NCBI GenBank assembly: GCA_002320035.1
Contig: DCJL01000021.1
Span: forward strand, 1-11,960
Reading direction: 5' to 3'
DNA: 11,960 nt
Source: Clostridiales bacterium UBA1701
GTDB taxonomy: Bacteria; Bacillota; Clostridia; Oscillospirales; Oscillospiraceae
Shown here: piece after piece, positions 1 to 5,705 of the stretch
How the letters are laid out: every line of letters begins with the position of its first letter
Numbering within the stretch: the first letter of the stretch is position 1
Program-made: the position numbers and the translations under genes
Notes under the pieces: model-generated
Told to the model about the DNA's origin: nothing
The model's input: only the letters and a program-made list of their open reading frames with translations
The model's database searches: none

Positions 1-130
1 CAACTTTATTATAGCACTTCACATCGTCCAGCAGCAGGCAGTTCCCCTCGTCGTAGTTGCAGCACTCATGCACCAGCCGCCGCGCCCGCCGGTGCTGGCG
101 GTAGTCCATGCGGGGCAGCTTATCGTTCAT
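1..130 (-). CDS. Cysteine-rich VLP-type protein, N-terminal 43 codons (cut by window edge)
   Basis: The first 43 codons of a minus-strand gene start with ATG at 130 and run off the left edge. The protein begins MNDKLPRMDYRQHRRARRLV and then shows CCNYDEGNC and a further Cys. This basic start followed by a CC-x(6)-C pattern is what I recall for the small cysteine-rich VLP-domain proteins found beside relaxase genes in clostridial conjugative elements. The cysteines suggest metal binding, but no biochemical role is established that I can name. The ATG overlaps the last 11 nt of the relaxase gene, and the ribosome binding site lies inside that gene, so the two are probably co-transcribed and translationally coupled. 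Family assignment is from memory of the opening residues and neighbourhood; most of the protein is outside the window. Confidence 0.72.
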   Translation of the reverse strand, partial: MNDKLPRMDYRQHRRARRLVHECCNYDEGNCLLLDDVKCYNKV

Positions 131-1754
131 GGCTCTGCTCCTTTCTGCGGTGGGGTTCCTCCCGGCGCAGGATCTGGTCAATGTTCCGCTTGACCGTCTG
201 TAACTCGGCAAAGCGCCGCTTCTGTTCCCGGTAGCCGTTGTAAAGCCCGTCTTTCTCGGAAACAAGCCGCTCGATCTCGGCCTGCAACGCTTTCCGGGCG
301 GGCAGCTTGGTAACGCCATGCTCCCGGAAATACCGGGCGGCTGCTTCGGCTATGATAAAATCGCTCTCATGGGCTTGCCGGTATGCTTCGCGGGCTTTGG
401 GGGATTTCTGCGCTTTCAGCCCATCACGGGCGGGCTTGGTCTTGGCGTAGGCCAGCACCTGCCGCTGCAACTCCTTTTTCCCTTGCAGCTTGGCTTCCAG
501 CGTTTTCAGCTTGCCGCTGGTCTGGCGCATTTCCCCATAGGCGGTATCAAGGGCAGCTTCCAACTGCTCCGGGGAAGTGAAGCCGTATTGCTGGTACACA
601 TTCAGCGTCGCGGCCATTTGTTTGAGGTTGTGCAGCTTCGCCCAATGCTCGTAGCCTTTGCCCTTGCCCTCGGCCATCTTCTGCTCAACATCCACAAGCC
701 GCTGCACACCGTCCTGTTTGGGGGCGGTTCGTGGGGCTTTTGTGGGCTGTATGCCGGTTTTCTCCTGCCGGTGGTATTCGGGCATGGCTGTGGTCTTTTC
801 TGCGGCTCTGGCGGCGTTCTGCTCCAAAACGGCAAGGACGGCGGCGCGGTCAAAATTGTCCCCCAGCTTCCGGGCGGTGATGGGCTTCGTCCTGTCCGGC
901 GTGAGGTAGGAAAGCCGCCCACGGCTCTCCTTGACGGCCACGCCCTCCCGCAAGAGCAGAGAGGAAAACTCGTCAAAGCTGGTGGCGGTGGCAAGGGCTT
1001 TCCGTATGGTCTGCCGCAGCTTCTCCTTGTTCGTTTCAAACTTGGTCTGCCGGGGCGTGATACCGTCTGCGATCATGGGGGCGTTCTGCTTGTCCAGCGC
1101 GGCTTGTCCCTTTTTCTGCGCCCAATACTCACGCTCGGTAATGCGGTTCTTGCTGCCGTTCAAGAGGTCGATTTGGTAAAACCCCTCCCGGTGGCACATC
1201 TCCATGACTTCGGACTTGAAGTAGCGCAAGGCAGCGTCGGTACAGCGGTGCTTGCAGCCAGCTTTCGTGTCGGCTGGTCTGTCCATGTAGGGCAGGAACG
1301 GCACTTCCTCTATCCGCAGGCTGTTGATGACGATATGCACATGGATATTGCCGCTGTGGTTGTGTCCGTCCGGGTGGGTACAGACAAGGGCTTGGTGGCC
1401 GGGAAAATACTCGGTGCAAAACTTCTCGCCCAACGCCTGCGCCCGGTCAACGGTCAAGCCGTTGTCCGCTGCGTCCCGTGGGTCAAAGCTGATGATGTAG
1501 TGGTGGCTTTTCACATCTTCCCGCCGCTGGTTTTTCTCATAGCGGAGATTTGCCCGCATACAGGCAACGGCAAAATCTTCGCCGCCGCAGTTCAGCATGG
1601 CAAGCCGGTAGTCCTCACGGGGGATAAGCCGCCCCTGCTCGTCAAGGGTGGGCTTCATGGTAAACTCGTCATGCTCAAATAGCAGGTATTGTTCGGCGGC
1701 TCCGTAGTCGGCATTTTTAGAGTTGATATGTTTGAGTGTTGCCAACTGCGTCAC
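120..1754 (-). CDS. Relaxase / mobilisation nuclease (MobA/VirD2-type)
   Basis: The 544-residue protein should nick one strand at the element's oriT and stay covalently bound to the 5' end through a tyrosine, starting conjugative transfer. The relaxase domain fills roughly residues 1-250. It has HHYIISF (84-90) and the metal-binding histidine motif HPDGHNHSGNIHVHIVIN (127-144), whose HVH core is the relaxase signature; a nucleophile Tyr near the N terminus (Tyr17 or Tyr23) is an inference. The C-terminal half is charged and helix-rich, probably coiled coil. The start is GTG at 1754, because the conserved ATLKHI-SKNADYGAAEQYL opening follows directly; a Shine-Dalgarno-like GAAAG lies just upstream. 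It overlaps mobC by 38 nt upstream and the cysteine-rich gene by 11 nt downstream. Length and reading frame look intact. Assignment to PF03432 / MOB-P is from family knowledge. Confidence 0.93.
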   Translation of the reverse strand: MTQLATLKHINSKNADYGAAEQYLLFEHDEFTMKPTLDEQGRLIPREDYRLAMLNCGGEDFAVACMRANLRYEKNQRREDVKSHHYIISFDPRDAADNGLTVDRAQALGEKFCTEYFPGHQALVCTHPDGHNHSGNIHVHIVINSLRIEEVPFLPYMDRPADTKAGCKHRCTDAALRYFKSEVMEMCHREGFYQIDLLNGSKNRITEREYWAQKKGQAALDKQNAPMIADGITPRQTKFETNKEKLRQTIRKALATATSFDEFSSLLLREGVAVKESRGRLSYLTPDRTKPITARKLGDNFDRAAVLAVLEQNAARAAEKTTAMPEYHRQEKTGIQPTKAPRTAPKQDGVQRLVDVEQKMAEGKGKGYEHWAKLHNLKQMAATLNVYQQYGFTSPEQLEAALDTAYGEMRQTSGKLKTLEAKLQGKKELQRQVLAYAKTKPARDGLKAQKSPKAREAYRQAHESDFIIAEAAARYFREHGVTKLPARKALQAEIERLVSEKDGLYNGYREQKRRFAELQTVKRNIDQILRREEPHRRKEQSHER

Positions 1755-2115
1755 CTACTTTCTGTAAGACTTCATACTTGAGGGCAGCAAGGTCGGCTAT
1801 GGCAGTGCGTACCTCGCTGGAAAGGGCGTTGTATGGTGCGCCGTACTCGTTCAGATACCGGGCGATCTGATTGAGGTTGCCGCCGATCCTGCCGTACTCG
1901 GCTGTAAGTTTTCCGATTGCGGAGAGCAGTTCGTCATTGACTGCCGACACATGGACAACCGGGCGTATGGTCGCCCGCCGTATCGCCTGCCGGAGAAATT
2001 CGGACTGGCTGATACCATAGGGCGAAAGCCGCGCTGTGAAGTCGGCGTATTCATCTTCGGACAGCCGGGTTTTCACAACACGGCTGCGGTGGGGTGTGTT
2101 GTATCGCTTTGGCAT
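1717..2115 (-). CDS. mobC: Mobilisation accessory protein MobC (relaxosome component)
   Basis: This 132-residue protein is a relaxosome accessory factor that binds oriT and helps the relaxase reach its nick site. Residues about 12-50 (VVKTRLSEDEYADFTARL, then SQSEFLRQAI) look like a ribbon-helix-helix DNA-binding unit. GRIGGNLNQIARYLN at 75-89 is the hallmark MobC motif. The ATG at 2115 is preceded on the minus strand by AAAGGAGG (complement of about 2124-2131), an excellent ribosome binding site. The gene is first in a minus-strand operon with the relaxase and the cysteine-rich VLP gene. The probable oriT at 2189-2317 lies just upstream, the usual arrangement for mobC-relaxase cassettes. I could not fix its promoter with confidence. 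Confidence 0.9.
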   Translation of the reverse strand: MPKRYNTPHRSRVVKTRLSEDEYADFTARLSPYGISQSEFLRQAIRRATIRPVVHVSAVNDELLSAIGKLTAEYGRIGGNLNQIARYLNEYGAPYNALSSEVRTAIADLAALKYEVLQKVGDAVGNTQTYQL

Positions 2116-2188
2116 GAGCGTAAACCTCCTTTCACTTTACAACGGACATTATTTTTCGGATTGGGGGGGGACGGTGTTGAAATTTTTT

Positions 2189-2317
2189 TGCGGCGCAAGC
2201 CGCATAGCAGGGTTTGGGGAAGGCACTCCCCAACAAGTTTCCCGCGAGGGGCAAAACCGCAGAATTGCGGATTTTGGCACCGTGGTAGAAACTTGCTCTC
2301 CGTGACTGCAAACCCTG
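2189..2317. other. Probable origin of transfer (oriT): cluster of nested inverted repeats
   Basis: Four sets of complementary arms sit within 130 bp directly upstream of mobC. They are TGCGGC-GCAA-GCCGCA (2189-2204); TTGGGGA-6nt-TCCCCAA (2214-2233); CAAGTTTC (2234-2241) with GAAACTTG (2288-2295), enclosing CCGCA-GAAT-TGCGG (2257-2270) flanked by A and T tracts; and an outermost pair CAGGGTTTG (2208-2216) with CAAACCCTG (2309-2317). All listed arms are perfect. Clustered inverted repeats beside a mobC-relaxase operon are the typical form of an oriT in MOB-P elements. The nick site cannot be placed from sequence alone. Placement by context and structure, not by match to a characterised oriT. 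Confidence 0.6.
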
Positions 2318-2431
2318 GCGTGTATGGTGGTTTCTCATTTTCCGCTAATATAACGCTCGAAAAGGGCTTTGCTGCCCGCTGTGAGCGGTCTTTTTCCCTT
2401 TCCGCTAAAGATACAGTTCAAAGGCCGCCAG

Positions 2432-2669
2432 CTACCCGCTGGACGGGAATTTTCTCAAATTTCCTTTTGCTTCTGTAATCCGGGCAACAGAATTTTGGCA
2501 ACCGGCGGGACAAGGAATTTTTCTTTTCACTCACTACTACAACCGACAAGGGGCAAAATGGCCAGAAATAGAATAGAAAAAAGCAGCAAATCTTTTTCAA
2601 GACTTACTGCTTTCGATAGCCGCCGGTGGGCGGCAAGTATTCAGTTTTTATGGCTCGTCCAGCGGGTAG
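2432..2669. repeat. 14-bp inverted repeat (arms 2432-2445 and 2656-2669)
   Basis: CTACCCGCTGGACG at 2432-2445 recurs exactly as its reverse complement at 2656-2669, with 210 bp between. The minus-strand terminator lies inside the interval. On the right arm the sequence belongs to the minus-strand frame reading DYPLDEP. On the left arm one plus frame reads YPLDG, so the two may be duplicated bits of related coding sequence rather than a functional palindrome. Confidence 0.5.
2574..2613 (-). terminator. Strong intrinsic terminator, minus strand
   Basis: Read on the minus strand, AAAGCAGTAAGTCTT pairs over 15 positions (two G-U wobbles) with AAGATTTGCTGCTTT around a GAAA tetraloop, and the 3' arm runs straight into more T. 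On the plus strand the hairpin is followed by CGATAG, so it is directional. It would stop transcripts from a minus-strand gene to the right, for example the short frame ending at 2648. It would also insulate the mob operon from upstream transcription. Confidence 0.72.
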
Positions 2670-2939
2670 TCAAACTGGAATTTGAAAACCATAAAATTAT
2701 GAGTGATTATTGCTCTCCATAGGTTATCAATAAAATCCTCCAAAAGCCTTGAAAATAAAGGATTTATCGCAATGTGTTCGCCTTATCCCTTTATATGATT
2801 TCACACAAGTTTACTCTTTCCCTGACTGCTTATAAGGGCAAAATCAAGGGCAAGAAAATCTCATAACAAGATATAACAGAGTGTGGCAATCGGAGAACTG
2901 TGACATATGTGCGAATATATTATAACGGAGGATTTTTTA

Positions 2940-3318
2940 ATGGACAAGTATATTTATGATGCAAGCAATGGTTTATGGTATGAGTTGCAGGGGGAATTAT
3001 ATTCCTTGCCTTACTTTACCAGCCGAAAAAGAAAACAAACCTATCAGTTTGTGGGGGCAGCGACACAAACACTACTTACAGGAACATAAACGGACGGTTT
3101 ATATTTCGCTGCTCACAAGCGGCAAATTGAATAATTACCTTGCCGACATTGACGAACAAGCAACGGAAATGATGTTTCGATTGGTTGAGCAAATGGCTGA
3201 CAAGGAGGGCGTGACCGAACAACTTAAAGTAGAAAACCCGATGTTGTGGGTTGGTCGAATGAATGAGATACAGGCAAGAGCACGAGAAATTGTATATGCC
3301 GATATTATCTATAAGTAA
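2940..3318 (+). pseudogene. tnpV: tnpV-like transposon-encoded protein, frameshifted
   Basis: The start is ATG at 2940, seven bases after a good CGGAGG (2936 is the start of the intervening T-rich spacer), and it reads MDKYIYDASNGLWYELQG. That frame then departs into unrelated sequence and stops at 3087-3089. From about 2995 the family sequence continues in the +1 frame as NYIPCLTLP, GQRHKHYLQEH, SGKLNNYLADIDEQA, and ends ARAREIVYADIIYK at 3318. The break falls at five G (2990-2994); with four G the frame joins as ELQG-NYIPC. The joined protein would be about 125 residues, the normal size I recall for TnpV-family accessory proteins of clostridial transposons (function poorly known). It is either a real one-base insertion, a phase-variable tract or a sequencing error. 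The shift is +1, not the -1 type common in insertion sequences. Confidence 0.85.
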
Positions 3319-3342
3319 AAAATGTAACATATAGAATATTAA

Positions 3343-3383
3343 AATTGTGGCAGTCAAAAATTAAAACTTTGCCTGCCACAATT
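3343..3383. repeat. 11-bp perfect inverted repeat after tnpV
   Basis: AATTGTGGCAG (3343-3353) pairs perfectly with CTGCCACAATT (3373-3383) across a 19-nt AT-rich loop. It sits just after the tnpV stop and before the ABC-transporter promoter. There is no T run on the plus side (ATGATTC follows) and only a short TTT on the minus side. It could be a weak terminator or a protein-binding palindrome. It marks the start of the AT-rich cargo. Confidence 0.5.
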
Positions 3384-3408
3384 ATGATTCGATGTGTTCT
3401 CTTTCATA

Positions 3409-3437
3409 ATGACTTTGGTAATTCATTATGCTATAAT
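3409..3437 (+). promoter_or_regulatory. Candidate sigma-A-type promoter for the ABC transporter
   Basis: ATGACT (3409-3414; four of six matches to TTGACA) is followed after exactly 17 bp by a perfect TATAAT (3432-3437). Transcription would start near 3444, giving a leader of about 110 nt before the ABC ATPase start at 3556. The region is AT-rich, so a chance TATAAT is possible, but the spacing is ideal and no better candidate precedes the genes. Confidence 0.55.
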
Positions 3438-3555
3438 GAATTTAATTTACGGTATCGCACTGCATCTACTAATTTGGAGTTCGATTAGAACAGGAAAAGA
3501 TTATATTGATTGCTCTCTATGCGAGATTAAAACCGATTATATAGGAGGAAATTGA
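3409..3555 (+). CDS. Possible small membrane protein or leader ORF before the ABC genes
   Basis: A frame open from the stop at 3382-3384 to TGA at 3553-3555 ends immediately before the ABC ATPase ATG at 3556. From ATG 3409 it would give 48 residues: a hydrophobic stretch TLVIHYAIMNLIYGIALHLL, then SSIRTGKDYIDCSLC and a polar tail. From ATG 3436 it would give 39. The downstream ribosome binding site (AGGAGG) lies inside its last codons, as in translational coupling. Against it: no Shine-Dalgarno before either start, and the best promoter's -10 overlaps the frame, so the transcript would begin after both ATGs. I do not recognise the peptide. It could be a leader peptide, a gene remnant or chance. 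Confidence 0.2.
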   Translation: MTLVIHYAIMNLIYGIALHLLIWSSIRTGKDYIDCSLCEIKTDYIGGN

Positions 3556-4470
3556 ATGAGCAATATTATTCAAATCAATAATCTTAATAAAAGTTTTGGA
3601 AGTGTAAATGCTGTTCAGAATTTGAGTTTTCGTGTGAAAAAAGGAGAGTTGTTTGCCTTTCTTGGTATCAATGGGGCAGGAAAATCAACTACAATCAATA
3701 TTATGTGCGGACAACTGTCGAAAGACAGTGGAAGCGTTTTTATTGATAAACACGATTTAGATAAGGATATGGACTATATTAAGCGTGAACTGGGCGTAGT
3801 TTTTCAATCATCTGTCTTGGATTCTGCCCTTTCTGTTTATGATAATTTGGAAAGTCGTGCCGCTTTATATGGCATTACTGGAATGGAGTTTAAGAAACGA
3901 CTTGAGGAACTGGCGAAAATATTAGATTTTGAAAATTTATTGAAACGCACCGTTGGTAAATTATCAGGAGGACAACGCCGAAGAATTGATATTGCAAGGG
4001 CTTTGTTTCATAAGCCTAAAATTCTTATTCTTGATGAGCCGACAACAGGGCTTGATCCGCAGACACGCCGACTTATTTGGAATGTTATATCAAGTTTTCG
4101 CAAAGATGAAAATATGACTGTATTTTTAACTACGCACTATATGGAAGAAGCTGCGGAAGCTGATTATGTTGTAATCATTGATGATGGAAAAATATCCGCA
4201 GAGGGTACTCCGCTTGAATTAAAAAATATTTATACTGGGGATTACATCACAATTTATGATGTAGATGAAAAGGATATTAAAGCACTTGATGTGGAATATG
4301 AGCAAATCCGAAACGGTTATCGCCTTTCTGTACCGAATACAAAGGCTGCAACTGAATTGATTATTCGTAATCCACAGTTGTTTAATGATTACGAAATAAC
4401 AAAAGGAAAAATGGACGATGTTTTTCTTGCTGTTACAGGAAAAACATTAGTGGGAGGTGCTGAAAAATGA
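3556..4470 (+). CDS. ABC transporter ATP-binding protein (DrrA/ABC-2 exporter type)
   Basis: This 304-residue ATPase would power the membrane partner encoded next. Seen in order: Walker A GINGAGKST (37-45), Q-loop Gln84, signature LSGGQ (136-140), Walker B ILILDEP (156-162) with catalytic Glu161, D-loop GLDPQT (165-170) and switch His194 (TTHY). The C-terminal 90 or so residues form the extra domain usual in DrrA-like ATPases of ABC-2 exporters, which carry drugs, lipids, polysaccharides or peptides out of the cell. The start is fixed by AGGAGG ending about 7 nt before ATG. The last 4 nt overlap the permease start (ATGA). Base composition and codons are much AT-richer than the mob genes or the thi operon, pointing to acquisition from a low-GC Firmicute. 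The substrate cannot be read from sequence; drug or antimicrobial-peptide export is a guess. Confidence 0.92.
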   Translation: MSNIIQINNLNKSFGSVNAVQNLSFRVKKGELFAFLGINGAGKSTTINIMCGQLSKDSGSVFIDKHDLDKDMDYIKRELGVVFQSSVLDSALSVYDNLESRAALYGITGMEFKKRLEELAKILDFENLLKRTVGKLSGGQRRRIDIARALFHKPKILILDEPTTGLDPQTRRLIWNVISSFRKDENMTVFLTTHYMEEAAEADYVVIIDDGKISAEGTPLELKNIYTGDYITIYDVDEKDIKALDVEYEQIRNGYRLSVPNTKAATELIIRNPQLFNDYEITKGKMDDVFLAVTGKTLVGGAEK

Positions 4471-5384
4471 GTATGGCTTTCATTCTTATCAAAAGGAATA
4501 TCAAATTGTTTTTCAAAGATAAGGGAATGTTCTTTACCTCTTTGATAACGCCTGCTATATTGCTTGTACTCTATGTAACTTTTCTTGGGAATGTGTATCG
4601 GGATAGTTTTACATCTAATTTACCTAATTCATTAAAACTATCAGAAAGTATAATAGAGGGACTGGTAGGCGGTCAACTTATCTCCTCTATTCTTGCTGTT
4701 TCGTGTGTAACGGTTGCTTTTTGTTCTAATTTTTTAATGGTGCAAGATAAAGCAAATGGTACGATAAGAGATTTAAGAATATCTCCTGTGAAGTCAGCTA
4801 CACTTTCGCTGAGTTATTATGTTGCAACCTTGCTTTCAACACTTATTATTTGCTTTGCTGCAACGGGTATCTGTCTTACTTATGTGGCTATTGTCGGTTG
4901 GTATATGTCACTCGCAGATATATTCTTTTTGTTTCTTGATATTTTACTTCTTGTTTTGTTTGGAACAGCATTATCTTCGATTATTAATTTTTTCTTATCA
5001 ACACAAGGACAAATTTCAGCGGTAGGCACAATCATCAGTGCGGGATATGGTTTCATTTGTGGTGCATATATGCCTATTTCTTCATTTGGAGAAGGGCTGC
5101 AAAAAATAATCTCATTTTTGCCAGGCACTTATGGTACATCACTTATCCGAAATCATACAATGCAAGGGGCGCTTGCCGAAATGCAAAATCAAGGTATTCC
5201 AACAGAGGTTATTGAAAAACTAAAAGATTCCCTTGATTGCAATCTTTATTTTTTCGGAAGTCAAGTAAATATTGGAACGATGTATATGATACTTGGTATC
5301 ACTATTTTGGTATTGATTGGAATTTATATTTTGTTAAACAAATCAAAAAAACCGGAATTTAACGGTTTCAGTATACAGCAGTAA
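4467..5384 (+). CDS. ABC-2 type transporter permease (DrrB-like)
   Basis: The 305-residue membrane partner of the preceding ATPase forms the export channel, presumably as a dimer. Hydrophobic segments lie at about 22-43, 71-92, 117-141, 149-168, 183-206 and 271-290. The long outer loop after the first helix (44-70) and the late loop (206-270) fit the six-helix ABC-2 fold. A cytoplasmic stretch DKANGTIRDLRISPVK (94-109) matches the coupling region conserved in DrrB/NodJ-like permeases. Its ATG sits within the ATGA overlap, preceded by GGGAGGTG in the ATPase gene, so the pair is translationally coupled. It shares the AT-rich composition of its partner. No clear terminator follows; the DNA becomes A-rich and runs into the 22-bp repeats. 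Intact; substrate unknown. Confidence 0.9.
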   Translation: MSMAFILIKRNIKLFFKDKGMFFTSLITPAILLVLYVTFLGNVYRDSFTSNLPNSLKLSESIIEGLVGGQLISSILAVSCVTVAFCSNFLMVQDKANGTIRDLRISPVKSATLSLSYYVATLLSTLIICFAATGICLTYVAIVGWYMSLADIFFLFLDILLLVLFGTALSSIINFFLSTQGQISAVGTIISAGYGFICGAYMPISSFGEGLQKIISFLPGTYGTSLIRNHTMQGALAEMQNQGIPTEVIEKLKDSLDCNLYFFGSQVNIGTMYMILGITILVLIGIYILLNKSKKPEFNGFSIQQ

Positions 5385-5469
5385 GCATTAAAAAAACAGC
5401 ATATTTTATAAAACTTCCCGATTCAGCGGCAAATTTTAGGGTTAAAAAAAGATAATGGAGCACGGACGT

Positions 5470-5513
5470 AACATTTCCCAAATAAAGCTGGAACATTTCC
5501 CAAATAAAGCTGG
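5470..5513. repeat. Perfect 22-bp tandem repeat, two units
   Basis: Two identical 22-bp units beginning AACATTTCCCAAATAAAGCT and ending GG lie head to tail at 5470-5491 and 5492-5513, followed by AA that would begin a third. The junction contains the near-palindrome GGAA-CAT-TTCC (5490-5500). The repeat ends 6 bp before the -35 box of the thi promoter and lies between the AT-rich cargo and the GC-rich thi operon. It could be a remnant of a transposable-element end (IS21-type ends carry tandem transposase sites), an element boundary, or a pair of helically phased operator sites. Confidence 0.85.
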
Positions 5514-5519
5514 AAGCTA

Positions 5520-5548
5520 TTGACACAGGCCGGGCTTAGGAGTAAAAT
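5520..5548 (+). promoter_or_regulatory. Promoter of the thiamine salvage operon
   Basis: A perfect TTGACA (5520-5525) is followed by 17 bp and TAAAAT (5543-5548). Transcription would begin near 5555, just before the TPP aptamer, so the whole riboswitch is transcribed. This is the clearest promoter in the window. Confidence 0.82.
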
Positions 5549-5558
5549 TACTGTTAAC

Positions 5559-5649
5559 AACAGGGGAGCTTGCTGGGCAGGCTGAGAGGAAGCGGAAGGC
5601 TTCGACCCTTACACCTGATGCGGATAATGCCGACGTAGGAAGCCATATG
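5559..5649 (+). ncRNA. TPP riboswitch aptamer (THI element)
   Basis: The conserved core of the thiamine-pyrophosphate riboswitch appears in order: GGGGAGC (5564-5570), GCTGAGA (5581-5587), a variable hairpin, GACCCTT (5604-5610), ACACCTGAT (5611-5619), GGATAATGCC (5622-5631) and GTAGGAAG (5635-5642). Spacing is normal for the class. Downstream come CATATG repeats able to pair with each other (5644-5649/5658-5663) and then a terminator hairpin, so bound TPP should favour early termination. The genes that follow are all thiamine salvage genes, which confirms the call. Confidence 0.96.
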
Positions 5650-5673
5650 CAGGAAACCATATGACTATTTTTA

Positions 5674-5705
5674 AGGAGATGCCGCATTTGGCGTCTCCTG
5701 TTTTT
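5674..5705 (+). terminator. Riboswitch-controlled intrinsic terminator
   Basis: AGGAGATGCC (5674-5683) pairs with GGCGTCTCCT (5690-5699; one G-U) around a six-base loop, then G and five T (5701-5705). It lies about 25 bases after the aptamer and ahead of all thi genes, the position expected of a TPP-dependent attenuator. It also hides an AGGAG sequence, but there is no start codon nearby, so control is probably by transcription rather than translation. Confidence 0.88.

Larger units (their letters stand above)
2116..2939. other. Non-coding region between mobC and tnpV
   Basis: No convincing gene lies in this stretch of about 820 bases. From left to right it holds the mobC ribosome binding site, a run of eight G at 2163-2170, and the oriT-like nested palindromes at 2189-2317. 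A small hairpin follows, CCGCT-GTG-AGCGG then TCTTTTT at 2376-2395 (weak plus-strand terminator shape). TTTCCGCTAA occurs twice exactly 60 bp apart (2339-2348 and 2399-2408). A 14-bp inverted repeat (2432-2445/2656-2669) brackets a minus-strand terminator (2574-2613). On the minus strand a reading frame of about 45 codons, open but without a good start, ends LEDFIDN... and FKFQFDYPLDEP with its stop at 2648-2650. It could be the tail of a decayed gene. The right part, about 2700-2900, is AT-rich with no recognisable feature. Confidence 0.6.

Noticed and set aside
318..1682. Long plus-strand open frame (454 codons) across the relaxase gene
   Set aside because: It is antisense to an intact relaxase with clear motifs, has no ribosome binding site and reads as low-complexity Gly/Leu/Val-rich sequence caused by GC-biased codons on the other strand.
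2418..2600. Minus-strand 60-codon frame beginning MKKICCFFLFYFWPF
   Set aside because: Hydrophobic start looks like a signal peptide, but its start lies inside the terminator hairpin, it lacks a Shine-Dalgarno sequence and the composition follows T-rich non-coding DNA.
2940..3089. Programmed frameshift in tnpV
   Set aside because: The needed shift is +1 at a G5 run with no stimulatory stem or slow codon seen; programmed shifts in mobile elements are mostly -1 at A-rich slippery sites. A one-base insertion is simpler.
5470..5513. CRISPR array
   Set aside because: Units are directly adjacent with no spacers and only two copies exist.
5449..5523. 22-codon frame from ATG 5455 across the tandem repeats
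   Set aside because: No ribosome binding site, and its content is dictated by the repeated DNA; not a credible gene.
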